This document shows positions 1 through 12,139 of a stretch of DNA of 64,000 nucleotides, piece after piece; position 1 is the stretch's first letter, and each line of letters opens with the position of its first letter. Source of the DNA: Siphonodentalium dalli (taxonomy: Eukaryota; Mollusca; Scaphopoda; Gadilida; Siphonodentaliidae); NCBI GenBank assembly GCA_032622095.1, contig CP136061.1:50165797-50229796 (forward strand), read 5' to 3'. The translations under genes were made by a program, and so were the position numbers. Below the pieces are notes generated by a model. That model was not told the origin of the DNA. It saw nothing but the letters and a program-made list of their open reading frames with translations, and did not search any database.

Positions 1-3
1 GCG

Positions 4-438
4 AATAAAGAGCACTTGAATATGTGATTCCATATTAAACCGGATTATTATCCCTCCTTCAAAAAGTGTTATATATGATTGGATGTGTATAACCCTATTG
101 TTATGCGTAATTGCCACATAGAGGTCGATTTATGACCTGGATATTCAATAGACCGCATCGCTAGAGTGCTAATTTAATAGGTCAATAACGATGCATAGAT
201 GTAGTGAATTTCCATCAGTGACAGTCGGCTAGATTGTTTTGGGGTGGGGGAAGCAATATTCCGAAATATATATAAACACCATATTGCCCAAATAATTACA
301 TGATTCATAACCAAGGAAAAATGAACATATCATATTGGTAATGAATGACTTGATTATAATTGATTAAATCCGACAGCAATAAACCAATTGTGTGTTGTTT
401 TACCGCGTTACGATAATTAAAACGAAACGCTCTTTATT
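4..438. repeat. Small inverted-repeat element (MITE-like), AATAAAGAGC ends
   Basis: AATAAAGAGC at 4-13 is repeated inverted as GCTCTTTATT at 429-438, enclosing AT-rich DNA with no coding potential. The same motif, often extended to AATAAAGAGCGTTT, recurs at several other places in the window (about 25.55, 26.54, 38.76 and 38.80 kb), so it is a dispersed repeat end. No target duplication can be judged because the element reaches the window edge. Confidence 0.4.
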
Positions 439-3400
439 GACACACGACTAATGGCATCTGGAAATTGGAATGTTTACGAGATGATAATTGCCTAATAACT
501 GTGCAAGTCTTCGCGTATATATGCAATCTTGATATGCATATATAATATAACTTGGACTATTCCGGTAACGAAAAAATATATATAAACACGAGCACGCGTT
601 TATATAGATAAATGCGCGCAAAACTGAATAATATACGGGCATGGCTTTATAGTAACAACACATCGCGATACATATAATAATAGTAATAATAACACGATAA
701 AGATCGACATTTAAATTTAATTACGAGAAAGGCGATGTTTCGGCGAAGTTTTGCATTCGCAGTGTGATAACGCGACAATCGTCAAAGGCCGCGATCGACT
801 ACATGCAAACTTAAAATACCGCCGTCGCGCATCTATGCGTTGTCAATGAGTTACCACGTGATCGATCACGTGCTATGCTTCTGTTTACATGTGACAATCA
901 CGTGATCGGGCTGATGATCACGTGACTTCGTCTACAACAAAATCTTCGGCTAACTTCGGAATTTTTTTGAATCGTTATAAAAATAACGATTGGCGGCCGA
1001 ATATTAGATTATATGCGCCCAATGGACATTTTATATATATATTATCGGTATATTGAAAGAAAATAATATTGTTTTTTTTCAGGACCGTATTCCTTTAAGG
1101 GATAGTGATCGTATATTTGAACCAAAATGTATGCGTTTTAATATTGATCTGTTTACGGTGTTTGGAACAAATATTTTCGACAACTAAACCCTCTCGTCCC
1201 TTTAATATAATTAATATAACATCCCTCATCCAATAATCTCCAAATTGCATATCTAATTTCAATCCTAGTTACACATCACACCGCCCCTAATCATTTGCCA
1301 ATTGTACACCCTTTTTTGCTGCTTCTGTTGCAACTGCTCAATTTCTTTAAAAATTATTGAAAAAATGGTCCTCCGGCCTGCGACATTTACCTCCGATTTA
1401 GTTTTTTCGATCATCGGTCCACACCAAAATTGAGCACACGTCCCTATATAATATACCTATTTAAACCGAGTATACACGGTGGTGTAATAGAAGAACCATT
1501 AATTTAACCGTAACCGTAGCATATTTCCACGTATACGTGTACGTTTTCACGACAAATCCCCGCTGATCTGTTATTAATGAACCAAACAATTAACATGTCA
1601 ACACACTCTGGCCCGCCAATGCTACAGTGTATATTTAAACGTAACGGGGCAAATATGCATATTATATTGACAGCTAACGAGAACATTCATCACCAATAAT
1701 CTGCTCACCCCTTTCAGTCGATACGATAGAAACTAAACGATTTGTTACTTCTAATTACCCGTACTTAATTACACTACTTGCGTGTTAATAAAGTACGACA
1801 CACCCCCCCCCCCCCCCAATCACAACTAAAGGTGAAACATGGGATTTAGAACATTAATATTCACTCTTACACAGTTCCACATTCAAGGTGTGTCTTGTGT
1901 AATCGTATGTCAGTTGTAACGTTGTGAAACCGCAACCGAACTGAATTATTCTATTGCTAAATAGTTCATGGGTGACCTGATGCATGCATCTTAGTTTTCT
2001 TGTTATATATTAGCGCTGGGGGACGGACCGGGCCACCGGGGCGATCCGATACACTGCATGTCAAAAGGTTCAGTACTTCAGGATTTTTAGGATTTTGTTT
2101 ACTCTATTTAGCTGTTATGTTTCTGCCCAGCTTGTGGGTATATATTATGGGTCAACTGAAATCATTTGAATTTGTTAACAATACGAAGATTATAATAGTA
2201 GCATGGTGTTTATCTATGCTATGAAGCCAACGGGCGTGAAAGGGACAATGAGATTGGACTGGCTGGTCATGATTACGCCTGAATCTTGCTTCATCATTGG
2301 TTATAGATTCGTTCTTTTGCATGTGCATCTGGGTGCTGACTATTCCCGCTCTGCGGCCATGTTATAACATTATTTACATTACACTCAAACGGGCATATAG
2401 GTAAAGGAGCATACTTTAGGGACACCTCATGTCACTATGCCTAGTGTTATCATATAACCATAAACATGTATCTCATGCACCAGAGAAGGGCTGTGGTTAT
2501 ATATGCCATACAAGGTCTGGCTATATATGGAGCCCAAGTTGCATAGGGTTATAAGGACATGGCATTCCAGAATGGCCCATTCAGGTGTGAGTTAATGTGC
2601 CAAGTAATTGCCTGATAGTTTGCACGAAAAATGTGTTGCTTAAGAAGTCTGCATTTGGTGTTATTGTTCTCGTTTTACAACAGGAGACAATTTATCGTTA
2701 TTCATCGACTTGAATACATGTCGGCTTGTCACATAAAGCAGGATGTAAGTAGGCCATCATCGATATTAGTAGATTGTTGAAGTTGTTGCATACTAAGATA
2801 CATTGCACCTCTTTTTCATAACAAGTCATTATGCCACCTTTTTCCTGCAACCCGAGAATACAATCCTGGTATTCAGGCAAGGCTTCACATATCCTGTGTC
2901 CATGACACATTTCCAGACAATGCCAAATATTTATCAGGTGGTGATAACAAAGACTCCTTGACAGGCTTCTATTTTTTCGCGAATGGTCGAGTGCTGTTTC
3001 AAAATCACTTAATTATGTTTGACATGGGGTTAAATGTCACGTGATATGGTCCGTCAATGGCGAAGTTCGCTTAGAGTTAGTTCCTGATCTCGTGCTAGTA
3101 TGTTGTCACGAGGAAGCGGATACGGTATTCTGTTACAAGCAGCCAATGCAGCACGCCTCGGGCGCACGATAGTTTTTGTTTTTATTCCCCTGACACGTAC
3201 ATGTCGAAATACTAGAATGTTATGTTTCACGATAAATATGAGCTAGGATAATTCTTCATACTGAAATAAAAAATAGGTCATGTGTCATTTCCGTGAATGA
3301 CACAGCGGGCATTATTGTTCAAGGGGTGTGCGAAACCTTGCCTCTAATTCACGCGTTGACAGGCTACGACATTCACAAATACCTATAGCATGAAGCCGTT

Positions 3401-4429
3401 TGTCTTAGTAGTCAAAAGCAGTAAAATGTGATGCGACTTTTGCATCAATTTGTGCAATCTATTAATATTGACGATGACACTATATATCACACCAAGAGTT
3501 TGCATAAATTATGGTGAGCTATAATGTCGTCAATTAGACAACTTAACGCACACGTTCTTGTGTTGTATAACCGAATACTGGAACACACCTTCTACCACCA
3601 CCAGCCACAGGCTCCTTAAGAAATCACATTAACACATCTTCATGCGAACTGTATCAGTGATTGGCCCATTATACTGACTCCCCAACGTTGTGTACCATGT
3701 TCTGACATCCATGGTTGGTCGCTCTTTGATTGAGTCTTACAAACCAGTCGGATTATATTTCCTCCCGATCTACTGTGAGTCTAGTCTGTGACTACTGAGC
3801 TTTGGTTGCAAAGATTCATGTGAATCTAACAAATGATCTTGCAGACTGACCATGTAACGATGTATATGCGAATGTCTACAATAACCGAAAGAGTGTAAAT
3901 TTTGACGTCTCATAAGATGAGCAGAGTGGGAGAACATTTAAGGACTATAGATACTCAAATTATAGAACAGGAAGTAGTAGCATGTCTTGAAAACTGTTTG
4001 GCAACACGATATTATATACTGCAAAAGTAATTTCTTTATTGACAAAAAAATCCTCTGTATAGCAACTAATTTCGTTATTATAATGAATTTCACCTGAACA
4101 CATGTTTACATCCGAGATAGGCAACTTGAAATTGGAGGCTGGTAATTTGGACATACCATTTCAATTTTCTTCAGACAACTTATATAAATTGATATTACTT
4201 ATCTAAACTGATCCAGGTAAATTGCTTACCATGCAACGGGACGATCTAGTACTAAATGTAGCCCGTATGTTCTCGTGTTTGGGCAGGAAATCATATTTCC
4301 AGTTGACATTACATTAGGTCATTTAGAGACAGCTGCTGAACGTGAGAAAAAGTCACATAAGGGTCTTCACTGACAAATCTTTTATCCTTGTAGTTTAGTT
4401 TGCAGATGGTACTCCCTGAAGTTAAGAAG
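439..4429. other. No recognisable gene
   Basis: Only short reading frames without family resemblance are present on either strand. About 720-940 is noticeably richer in CpG than its surroundings and carries an E-box cluster (separate entry). A run of about 17 C lies near 1802. I see no exon-like ORF with credible splice borders, no RNA gene and no transposon protein. Confidence 0.5.
855..924. promoter_or_regulatory. Cluster of four CACGTG E-boxes
   Basis: CACGTG occurs at 855-860, 867-872, 899-904 and 919-924, four palindromic E-boxes in 70 bp. All but the first have the TCACGTG form preferred by MITF/TFE and USF-type bHLH-zipper factors. The block sits at the edge of a CpG-richer stretch. 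Regulatory function is inferred; no adjoining first exon was identified. Another TCACGTGA lies near 3037. Confidence 0.4.
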
Positions 4430-5538
4430 AATCTTGCTCTAGGTTGTATGGGGCCTTATGAATCTTGCTCTATGTTGTATGGGGCCTTATGAATCTTGCT
4501 CTAGGTTGTATGGGGCCTTATGAATCTTGCTCTAGGTTGTATGGGGCCTTATGAATCTTGCTCTAGGTTGTATGGGGCCTTATGAATCTTGCTCTAGGTT
4601 GTATGGGGCCTTATTAATCTTGCTCTATGTTGTATGGGGCCTTATTAATCTTGCTCTATGTTGTATGGGGCCTTATGAATCTGCTCTAGGTTGTATGGGG
4701 CCTTATGAATCTTGCTCTAGGTTGTATGGGGCCTTATTAATCTTGCTCTATGTTGTATGGGGCCTTATGAATCTGCTCTAGGTTGTATGGGGCCTTATTA
4801 ATCTTGCTCTATGTTGTATGGGGCCTTATTAATCTTGCTCTATGTTGTATGGGGCCTTATTAATCTTGCTCTATGTTGTATGGGGCCTTATGAATCTGCT
4901 CTAGGTTGTATGGGGCCTTATTAATCTTGCTCTATGTTGTATGGGGCCTTATGAATCTGCTCTAGGTTGTATGGGGCCTTATTAATCTTGCTCTATGTTG
5001 TATGTGGCCTTATTAATCTTGCTCTATGTTGTATGGGGCCTTATTAATCTTGCTCTAGGTTGTATGGGGCCTTATTAATCTTGCTCTATGTTGTATGGGG
5101 CCTTATGAATCTGCTCTAGGTTGTATGGGGCCTTATTAATCTTGCTATATGTTGTATGGGGCCTTATTAATCTTGCTCTATGTTGTATGGGGCCTTATGA
5201 ATCTGCTCTAGGTTGTATGGGGCCTTATGCATCTTGCTCTAGGTTGTGTGGGACCTTATGAATCTTGCTCTAGGTTGTATGGGGCCTTATGAATCTTGCT
5301 CTAGGTTGTATGGGGCCTTATGAATCTTGCTCTAGGTTGTATGGGGCCTTATGAATCTTGCTCTAGGTTGTGTGGGACCTTATGAATCTTGCTCTATGTT
5401 GTATGGGGCCTTATGAATCTTGCTCTAGGTTGTATGGGGCCTTATGAATCTTGCTCTAGGTTGTATGGGGCCTTATGAATCTTGCTCTAGGTTGTATGGG
5501 GCCTTATGAATCTGCTCTAGGTTGTGTGGGGCCTTATG
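4430..5538. repeat. 31-bp minisatellite, about 36 copies
   Basis: Head-to-tail copies of a unit of the type AATCTTGCTCTAGG-TTGTATGGGGCCTTATG fill the interval. Units differ at fixed places: AATCTTGC versus AATCTGC (a 30-bp version), CTAGG versus CTATG, and TTATG versus TTATT. The variants follow each other in recurring orders in the middle of the array, suggesting duplication of blocks of several units. The array is open in one frame for short stretches, but the 30-bp variants break that frame, so it is not coding. Confidence 0.95.
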
Positions 5539-5789
5539 CAGCTGTTTCTCATAGGGTAGTTTTCTACCCTACCAACAAAGAGTTGAATGTCCATATGTCG
5601 ATCATTTGATGCCCTATCGATGTGAATTTTCAGCAGATGTAAATTATCCATTAAATGAAGAATTTCATGTTAGGCAATCAGAAACAGACTTTGATAATCT
5701 TTCTGACAATGAACAACAAATGCAGTAGCTGATTATGATAAATCTAATGAATTCCAAAGTCTCCAGTCTATACACGCCTTTGCGCCACC

Positions 5790-6290
5790 TTTTAGCTCAA
5801 CTTGACGAAGTCAAGTTTCAGCTATTGCCATGGGTTGCGTCCATCCGTCCGCCCATGTGTGCGTCTGTCGGGACGGGACGCCCGTCAACAATTTCCGTTA
5901 GCACACAATACGGGTCACCTCCCTCATCCGATCATCACCAAACTTCATATCGATCTTCAGGGTGACCTCTCTTTTTCCGAAATTCGTTAAAAAAACATGG
6001 CCGCCAGCAGCCATCTTGGATTTAAATTTGAATCCATCGGCACACCCTGCAGCCCGCATTTATTGGAGAATTATTTTGAAAATTTATTGAGATGATTAGA
6101 ATCACCTCCAGATGGGAGCTATCGAATTTCCAAACAAATCGATGAAAAACATGGCTGCCAGCAGCCATCTTGGATTGTACTATTTCGATGACTAAATCCT
6201 TTGGCATACCCTACAGACCACATCCCTCATCCGATCATCACCAAACGTAATATGGATCTTATACAGCCATATTTTAGATTTTCGCCTACA
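5790..6290 (-). repeat. Palindromic GGCCGCC-type dispersed repeat, two units
   Basis: It starts with a TAGCTCAACTT...AAGT hairpin end and a CGTCCATCCGTCC stretch, then two units in which ATGGC(C/T)GCCAGCAGCCAT is followed by CTTGGATT. These are reverse complements of the units arrayed at 10.05-12.1 kb. Similar single or paired units occur at 35.76-36.6 kb and 39.8 kb. I believe this is a widespread non-autonomous element; its family cannot be named from sequence alone. Confidence 0.7.
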
Positions 6291-6654
6291 TTTCCAGAAG
6301 TTCCACGATATTATGACAAATAAAATATAAGCACAGAGCTCGATCAAGATGATTCAGATAATAAGTGTCTTGAATTCTCGACATCACCTAATCCTCGCAG
6401 AATTAGAACGAGGCGTGTGGTGAAAGTACTGCAATGTTATACTCCGTCGGCAGAATCATGGATGTTTTGTGATTGCACCTCCCGAATGACGAATATGCGG
6501 CGTTTGGTAAATCCTAGTCTTTTACTGATATTTACTCTTCTGTGGACAATGAACACATTGTACATGGGTTTCTCGATCGATCTCTGTTCAAGGCAAATGC
6601 GAGATGTCCGACTGGAGCTTCCTCTCTATTCAAACATTTAACAGTGTTTATCAC

Positions 6655-7836
6655 TCGCAGCGCTTCCTTGTTAGGGAAATTACCAACGAACGTTTACTAA
6701 ACAATGGAAGTAATGATCAATCAACGTGGTGGAAAATTCTTCAAAGGGTTCTGTTCTGCGATTAAAAACGCTCAATTCCACCTCTGGTATCAGGTGATTG
6801 TTTCCTGATTTCACCGACTGAGAAAGCAAATGCATTTAATTCCCTTTTCTGTGAGATATCCTCAGTCGATGATGTCGGGAGGGTTCTACCTGAAGATAAT
6901 TTTAAACCAGACCGACCATATATAGACAGTATTACTATAACGTCTGTTGATGTTTACAAGGCTCTAAAATCTCTGAAGGTCTCACAATCATGTGGTCCTG
7001 ATAAAAAATAAGTCCTAGAGTACTGAAGCATTGTGCCTCTTCTTTGTTGAACCACTTGCATCTTATTTCAAATTATTTGTTGAAAATAATCATTACCCGC
7101 ACCAATGGAAGATATCTAATGTGACCCCGATTTTGAAAGCAGGAGACCCCAGTATTATTTCTGACTATCGTCCAGTCTCCCAACTTAGTTGTGTTTCAAA
7201 GGTGTTTGAGAAGTGTATATATAAATATCTCTGGGAATTTCTGGAAGACAATAAACTACTATCAATTTATAGTATAAATCTGGATTTATGAAAGGTGACT
7301 CAACTGTTTTTCAACTGACAGAAATATACGACAACATATGCAGGTCCCTAGATGATGGAAAAGAAATAAGATGTGTTTCTTTGACGTTAGTAAAGCGTTC
7401 GATAAGGTATGGCACCGCGGACTACTTCACAAACTAATGAAGATAGGAATTACAGGGGATTTACATAAACTGATTGAATCATATCTTGAATGCCGACAAC
7501 AACGTGTTATTATCGATGGATCAAGTTCTCAGTTGCAGAATGTTTCTGCGGGAGTTCCCCAAGGATATATCCTAGGTCCTCTTTTTTTCTTGATCTACAT
7601 AAATGACCTAACTGAATCTATTACATATGCAACATACGCCTTTTCGCTGACCACACTTCGATTTACCTAACCATTGAAGACCCAAACCTTGCCGCAAAAG
7701 TTATCAATGATGACTTAGAAACTGTAATAAAATGGTCGACTAAATGGCTTCTCAAATTTAATCCACTGAAGACAGAATCCCTCCTGGTTTCTCGAAAAGA
7801 TACACCCGTATCACACCCACACTTGGCACTGGGAGA
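6655..7836 (+). pseudogene. Non-LTR retrotransposon (LINE A) reverse transcriptase, 5' part, degenerate
   Basis: Fragments in shifting frames encode the linker and palm of a LINE ORF2 protein. About 6800-7010 reads through a linker ending in SQSCGPDK. About 7110-7240 reads NVTPILKAGD then DYRPVSQLS, the start of the RT domain. At 7371-7670 there is FFDVSKAFDKVWH (motif A) and SAGVPQGYILGPLFFLIYIN (motif B). Motif C follows after a frameshift as FADH, with the second catalytic aspartate replaced. Stops and frameshifts make it inactive. The coding continues at 9.44 kb after a foreign insertion of about 1.6 kb. Confidence 0.9.
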
Positions 7837-9442
7837 TAAGATAGATAAGATAAGATAAGTTTATTGGCTCTAGAATCATGAAACATTGTAACAGAGTAAG
7901 AATAGGTAACATATGTATATGTGTTATATGAGGTTGCAAATAGAATCTAGATGTGACTGTAGAGTATAAATGGAATCAGTAATAAGATAAGTATAAGCAG
8001 ATTCAGTGTGACATGTCACAGAGTGGGACAAGTTTCATGAGATCTAGAGCCAACAGGGTTGCACAAAAAGCTGGCGTAGCCAATTTGATTCCAATGTGGA
8101 CCCTGCTGACTTCAGATCACATGACTCCTCGACCACACCATGAAAATTGCCTCCAACTATATACACTATGTAAATGCCAAAAATGATCAATCAAAGGGGG
8201 ATTTGCTTAATTCAAACTTATTTCAAAAGTATTTATAAATGCTTTCATCGCTTTGTTTGATATATATCCAGATTCTTTCAATGATGTCGGCTCTCCATTG
8301 TTTCTCATTACATGAAGGATCTAAATATTTTACAACATTATTCCAGCATTTAATGCCGGAATACATACAACTATTCGAACCAAAGTGTCCAACAGAGGGG
8401 ATATTATATTTGAATTTTCCAGATCTTGTGTCATGGGGAGGATTTGCTAAGGTAAACATAGAATTGAGGTAATTTGGGCCATTATTATCATAGATCTTTT
8501 TCATGAGTATCAATTTTCTTTGAATTATCCTATTCTCTACTGGGAACATCTTGAGATGTTGAAAGTGATCTAAATTTATATGACTGAAACTTTCTAGACC
8601 AAGAATAAATCTAACCATCCTATTTTGGGAGGTCTGAAGTTTTCTTTTAGTTTTGACTGTAAGTGGAGAAAACCAAAAGTTGCATGCATAATCAAAATGA
8701 CATTGGATAAGAGACATAGCCATAAGTTTCCTACAGTGCTGAGTTAGAAATTTTGCTTTTCGATACATATATTTAATACGAGAATTGGTTTTCTTCAAAA
8801 CTGACTCAGCCATCATTTCTCCACTTAAATTTTGGTCCAATATTGAGGTTGTGGAATTTATTGAAATGTCCTTACAGTTAACTATTAGCTTTGACTGTTT
8901 ACGAATCTTAGGTTGTGAGCCAAAAAGAATAGATTCCGTTTTCCCCAAATGTAGGGATAGTTTATTATCTACCAACCAGTTGCTTAAATTTTCAAGTTCT
9001 GTACTGAGACACTGTCCAATGGAGGTTACACTTTTGCCAGAGAAAATCAGAGTTGAGTCATCTGCATACAAAAGAAGGTTACAGTTGACTGATGCCTCCG
9101 CATCATTAACGTAAAGTAGGTATAACAAAGGACCCAGGATCGACCCTTGAGGGACTCCACAAGTGAGAGAATTAGGCTCTGATAGGGTGCCTCCTATATC
9201 TACCACCTGGGTTCTGCCTGTTAGGTATGATTCGAACCAGGAAATAGCTGCATCCGAAAAACCCAAAGCTTGTAATTTATACAGAAGGATTGAATGATTT
9301 ACGGTATCAAATGCTTTTTGTAAATCAATCAGGACCATACCGATGTAATTTCCTTTGTCCATTTCAGCCCTTATCAAGTCTGACAGATAAATTAGACTTT
9401 TGTCAGTTGAAAAGCCTTGTCTAAAACCAGACTGGAATTCAA
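7836..9442 (-). mobile_element. 5'-truncated LINE B inserted into LINE A
   Basis: A minus-strand LINE fragment interrupts LINE A: plus-strand coding stops at about 7836 (LALGD) and resumes at about 9445 (VTEVDTHKHLGL). The inserted element starts inside the RT domain and ends with its 3' UTR and a short GATAA-type microsatellite tail at 7834-7860, as expected for target-primed reverse transcription with 5' truncation. It is better preserved than its host, so it is younger. No clear target-site duplication was found. Confidence 0.85.
8223..9442 (-). CDS. LINE B reverse transcriptase C-terminal part
   Basis: A single open frame of about 405 codons encodes the middle and end of a CR1/L2/Jockey-group ORF2 protein. 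The frame opens into flanking LINE A DNA, so the first ~23 codons upstream (to 9512) are not part of the element. In order: EFQSGFRQG near the left border, motif A as LIDLQKAFDTVNH, motif B as CGVPQGSILGPLLYLLYVND, motif C as YADD, then the thumb (LHLGKTESILFGSQ) and a C-terminal tail ending in KYF. Catalytic aspartates are all present. The endonuclease and the first RT motifs are missing through 5' truncation, so it cannot be autonomous. Confidence 0.9.
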
Positions 9443-9960
9443 TAGTGACCGAAGTTGACACCCATAAACATCTTGGACTCATTTTGATAACAAAGGCAGC
9501 TGGGAGATCCACATTCGCCCATTACTGGATAAAGCCTGGACACGGGTGCACTTGGTACGAAAACTAAGATTTAGAGCAAGCAGATCAACACTGGAAAAAA
9601 TATATTTTTCTTTCATACGGCCCATACTGGAATATGCCTCACCTGTATGGGACAACATACCCGATTATTTATCCTCAGACATAGAGAAAGTTCAATATGA
9701 GATGGCTAGAATTGTAACAGGGGCAACAATTAGCGCAAGTAAAGACCTCCTCCTATTGGACACAGGCTGGGAATTACTATCATTGCGACGGAGAAAACAC
9801 AAACTCTGCCAATTTTTCAAAATGATCAAAGGAACAGCACCATCTATACCAAGGAAACCAGTAACGAAAGGCAATATTAACATGATTTCTGTCAGAATAA
9901 TTGTTTACGTTCCAATGAATATGTACTGGAAACAAACTGTCTGTACCAGACTTTCATAAA
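9443..9960 (+). pseudogene. LINE A reverse transcriptase, 3' part
   Basis: Plus-strand coding resumes with VTEVDTHKHLGLIL, the thumb region of LINE RTs, and continues as IRPILEYASPVWD, then IEKVQYEMARIVTGAT and LSLRRRKHKLCQFFKMIKG, all standard for the C-terminus of CR1/Jockey-group ORF2. Homology fades after about 9870. Together with 6655-7836 this is one older element split by LINE B. Confidence 0.85.
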
Positions 9961-10044
9961 CACAAATTATGTATTAATGATCATTAATGGTGTAACGACA
10001 TATTTCGTTCTTTAATGTCTCAAATGAAAGTGTCAATGACACTG

Positions 10045-12115
10045 TAGCTCAACTTTGAGAAGAAGTTAAATTTGTGTGATGAGCAATGAATGGAAAGATT
10101 TAGAATTGAATTTGGAAATCCAATATGGCCGCTGGCAGCCATGTTTTTTTGTCGGAATGTCCCCAAAATGTCTCATTCTCATCTACATTCCAATTTCAAC
10201 AGCCATGAAAAATTTCATGATGATCAGACTAAAGGTACGACCTGTAGCCCGTGCTAAAGGATTTAGTCATACAAAGAGTAAAATCCAAGATGGCTGCTGG
10301 CGGCCATGTTTTTTGGCCGAATGACCCCAAAATGACTCGTTCCCATCTACATGTCATTATTAACATTCTTGACAAATTTCATGATGATCAGACTAAAAGT
10401 ACGACCTGTAGCCTGTGATAAAGAATTTAGTCATACAAAGAGTAAAATCCAAGATGGCTGCTGGCGGCCATGTTTTTGGGTCAAATGATCCCAAAATGAC
10501 TCGTTCCCATCTACATGTCACTATTAACATTCTTGACAAATTTTATGATGATCAGACTGAAAGTACGACCTGTAGCCCGTGCTAAAGAATTTAGTCATAC
10601 AAAGAGTAAAATCCAAGATGGCTGCTGGCGGCCATGTTTTTGGGTCAAATGATCCCAATATGACTCATTCCCATCTACATGTCATTATTAACATTCTTGA
10701 CAAATTTTATGATGATCAGACTGAAAGTACGACCTGTAGCCTGTGCTAAAGAATTTAGTCATACAAAGAGTAAAATCCAAGATGGCTGCTGGCGGCCATG
10801 TTTTTTGGCCGAATAACCCCAAAATTACTCGTTCCCATCTACATGTCAATATTATCATCCATGACAAATTTCATGATGATCAGACGAACAGTACGACCTG
10901 TGGACCGTGCTAATGGATTAAATTTTGAAATCCAAGATGGCCACTGGCGGCCATGTTTTTTGTCTGAATGACCCCAAAATGACTCGTTCCCATCTACATT
11001 CCAATTTCAACAGCCATGACAAATTTTATGATGATCAGACTAAAGGTACGACCTGTAGCCTGTGCTAAAGGATTTAGTCATACAAAGAGTAAAATCCAAG
11101 ATGGCTGCTGGCGGCAATGTTTATTGACCGAATGACCCCAAAATGACTCGTTCCCATATACATGTCATTATTAACATTCTTGACAAATTTTATGATGATC
11201 AGACTAAAAGTACGACCTGTAGCCCGTGCTAAAGAATTTAGTCATACAAAGAGTAAAATCCAAGATGGCTGCTGGTGGCCATGTTTTTGGGTCGAATGAC
11301 CCCAAAATTACTCGTTCCCATCTACATGTCATTGTTAATATACATGACAAATTTTACGATGATCAGGCTGAAAGTACGACCGGCAGCCCGTGCTAAAGAA
11401 TTTAGTCATACAAAGAGTGAAATCCAAGATGGCTGCTGGCGGCCATGTTTTTTGGCCGAATAACCCCAAAATTATTCATTCCCATCTACATGTCAATATT
11501 ATCATCCATGACAAATTTCATGATGATCAGACAAACAGTACGACCCGTGGCCCGTGTTAATGGATTAAATTTTGAAATCCAAGATGGCCACTGGCGGCCA
11601 TGTTTTTTGTCCGAATGACCCCAAAATGACTCGTTCCCATCTACATTCCAATTTCAACAGCCATGAAAAATTTTATGATGATCAGACTAAAGGTAAGACC
11701 TGTAGCCTGTGCTAAAGATTTAGTCATACAAAGAGTAAAATCCAAAATGGCTGCTGCGGCCATGTTTTTTGGCCGAATGACCCCAAAATGACTCGTTCCC
11801 ATCTACATGTCATTATTAACATTCTTGACAAATTTCATGATGATCAGACAAACAGTACGACCTGTAGCCCGTGCTAATGGATTGAATTTTGAAATCCAAG
11901 ATGGCCACTGGCGGCCATGTTTTTTTTTCCGAATGATCCCAAAATTAATAATCTGGTCTAAATGTTGATGTCAACAGCTATGACAAATTTCATAATGATC
12001 CGACCAAAGGTACGACCTGTAGCCTGCATTGTTGACGCCTTACGTACACACATACACACGGACGACAAAGCCATGGCAATAGCTCAAACTTTACAAAGTA
12101 AAGTTGAGCTAAAAA
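10045..12115 (+). repeat. Array of about 12 units of ~162 bp with paired AAGATGGC / GGCCAT blocks
   Basis: The array is bounded by TAGCTCAACTTT on the left and an AACTTTACAAAGTAAAGTT hairpin on the right. Each unit carries CCAAGATGGC(T/C)(G/A)CTGGCGGCCATGTTTTT, then CCCCAAAATGACTCGTTCCC and ATGATGATCAGAC. Two unit types alternate: one introduced by TTTAGTCATACAAAGAGT, the other by GGATTAAATTTTGAAATCC. Core tandem units between short conserved flanks resemble bivalve 'pearl'/Helentron-like elements, but I cannot confirm the family. Confidence 0.85.
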
Positions 12116-12139
12116 TAGGGTTGGGGATGTTTGGATCTC

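Noticed and set aside
4551-4781. 76-codon repetitive ORF in the minisatellite
   Set aside because: It exists only because the 31-bp unit lacks a stop in one frame; 30-bp variants break the frame within a few units.
8785-9114. 109-codon plus-strand ORF
   Set aside because: It is the antisense shadow of the LINE B reverse transcriptase.
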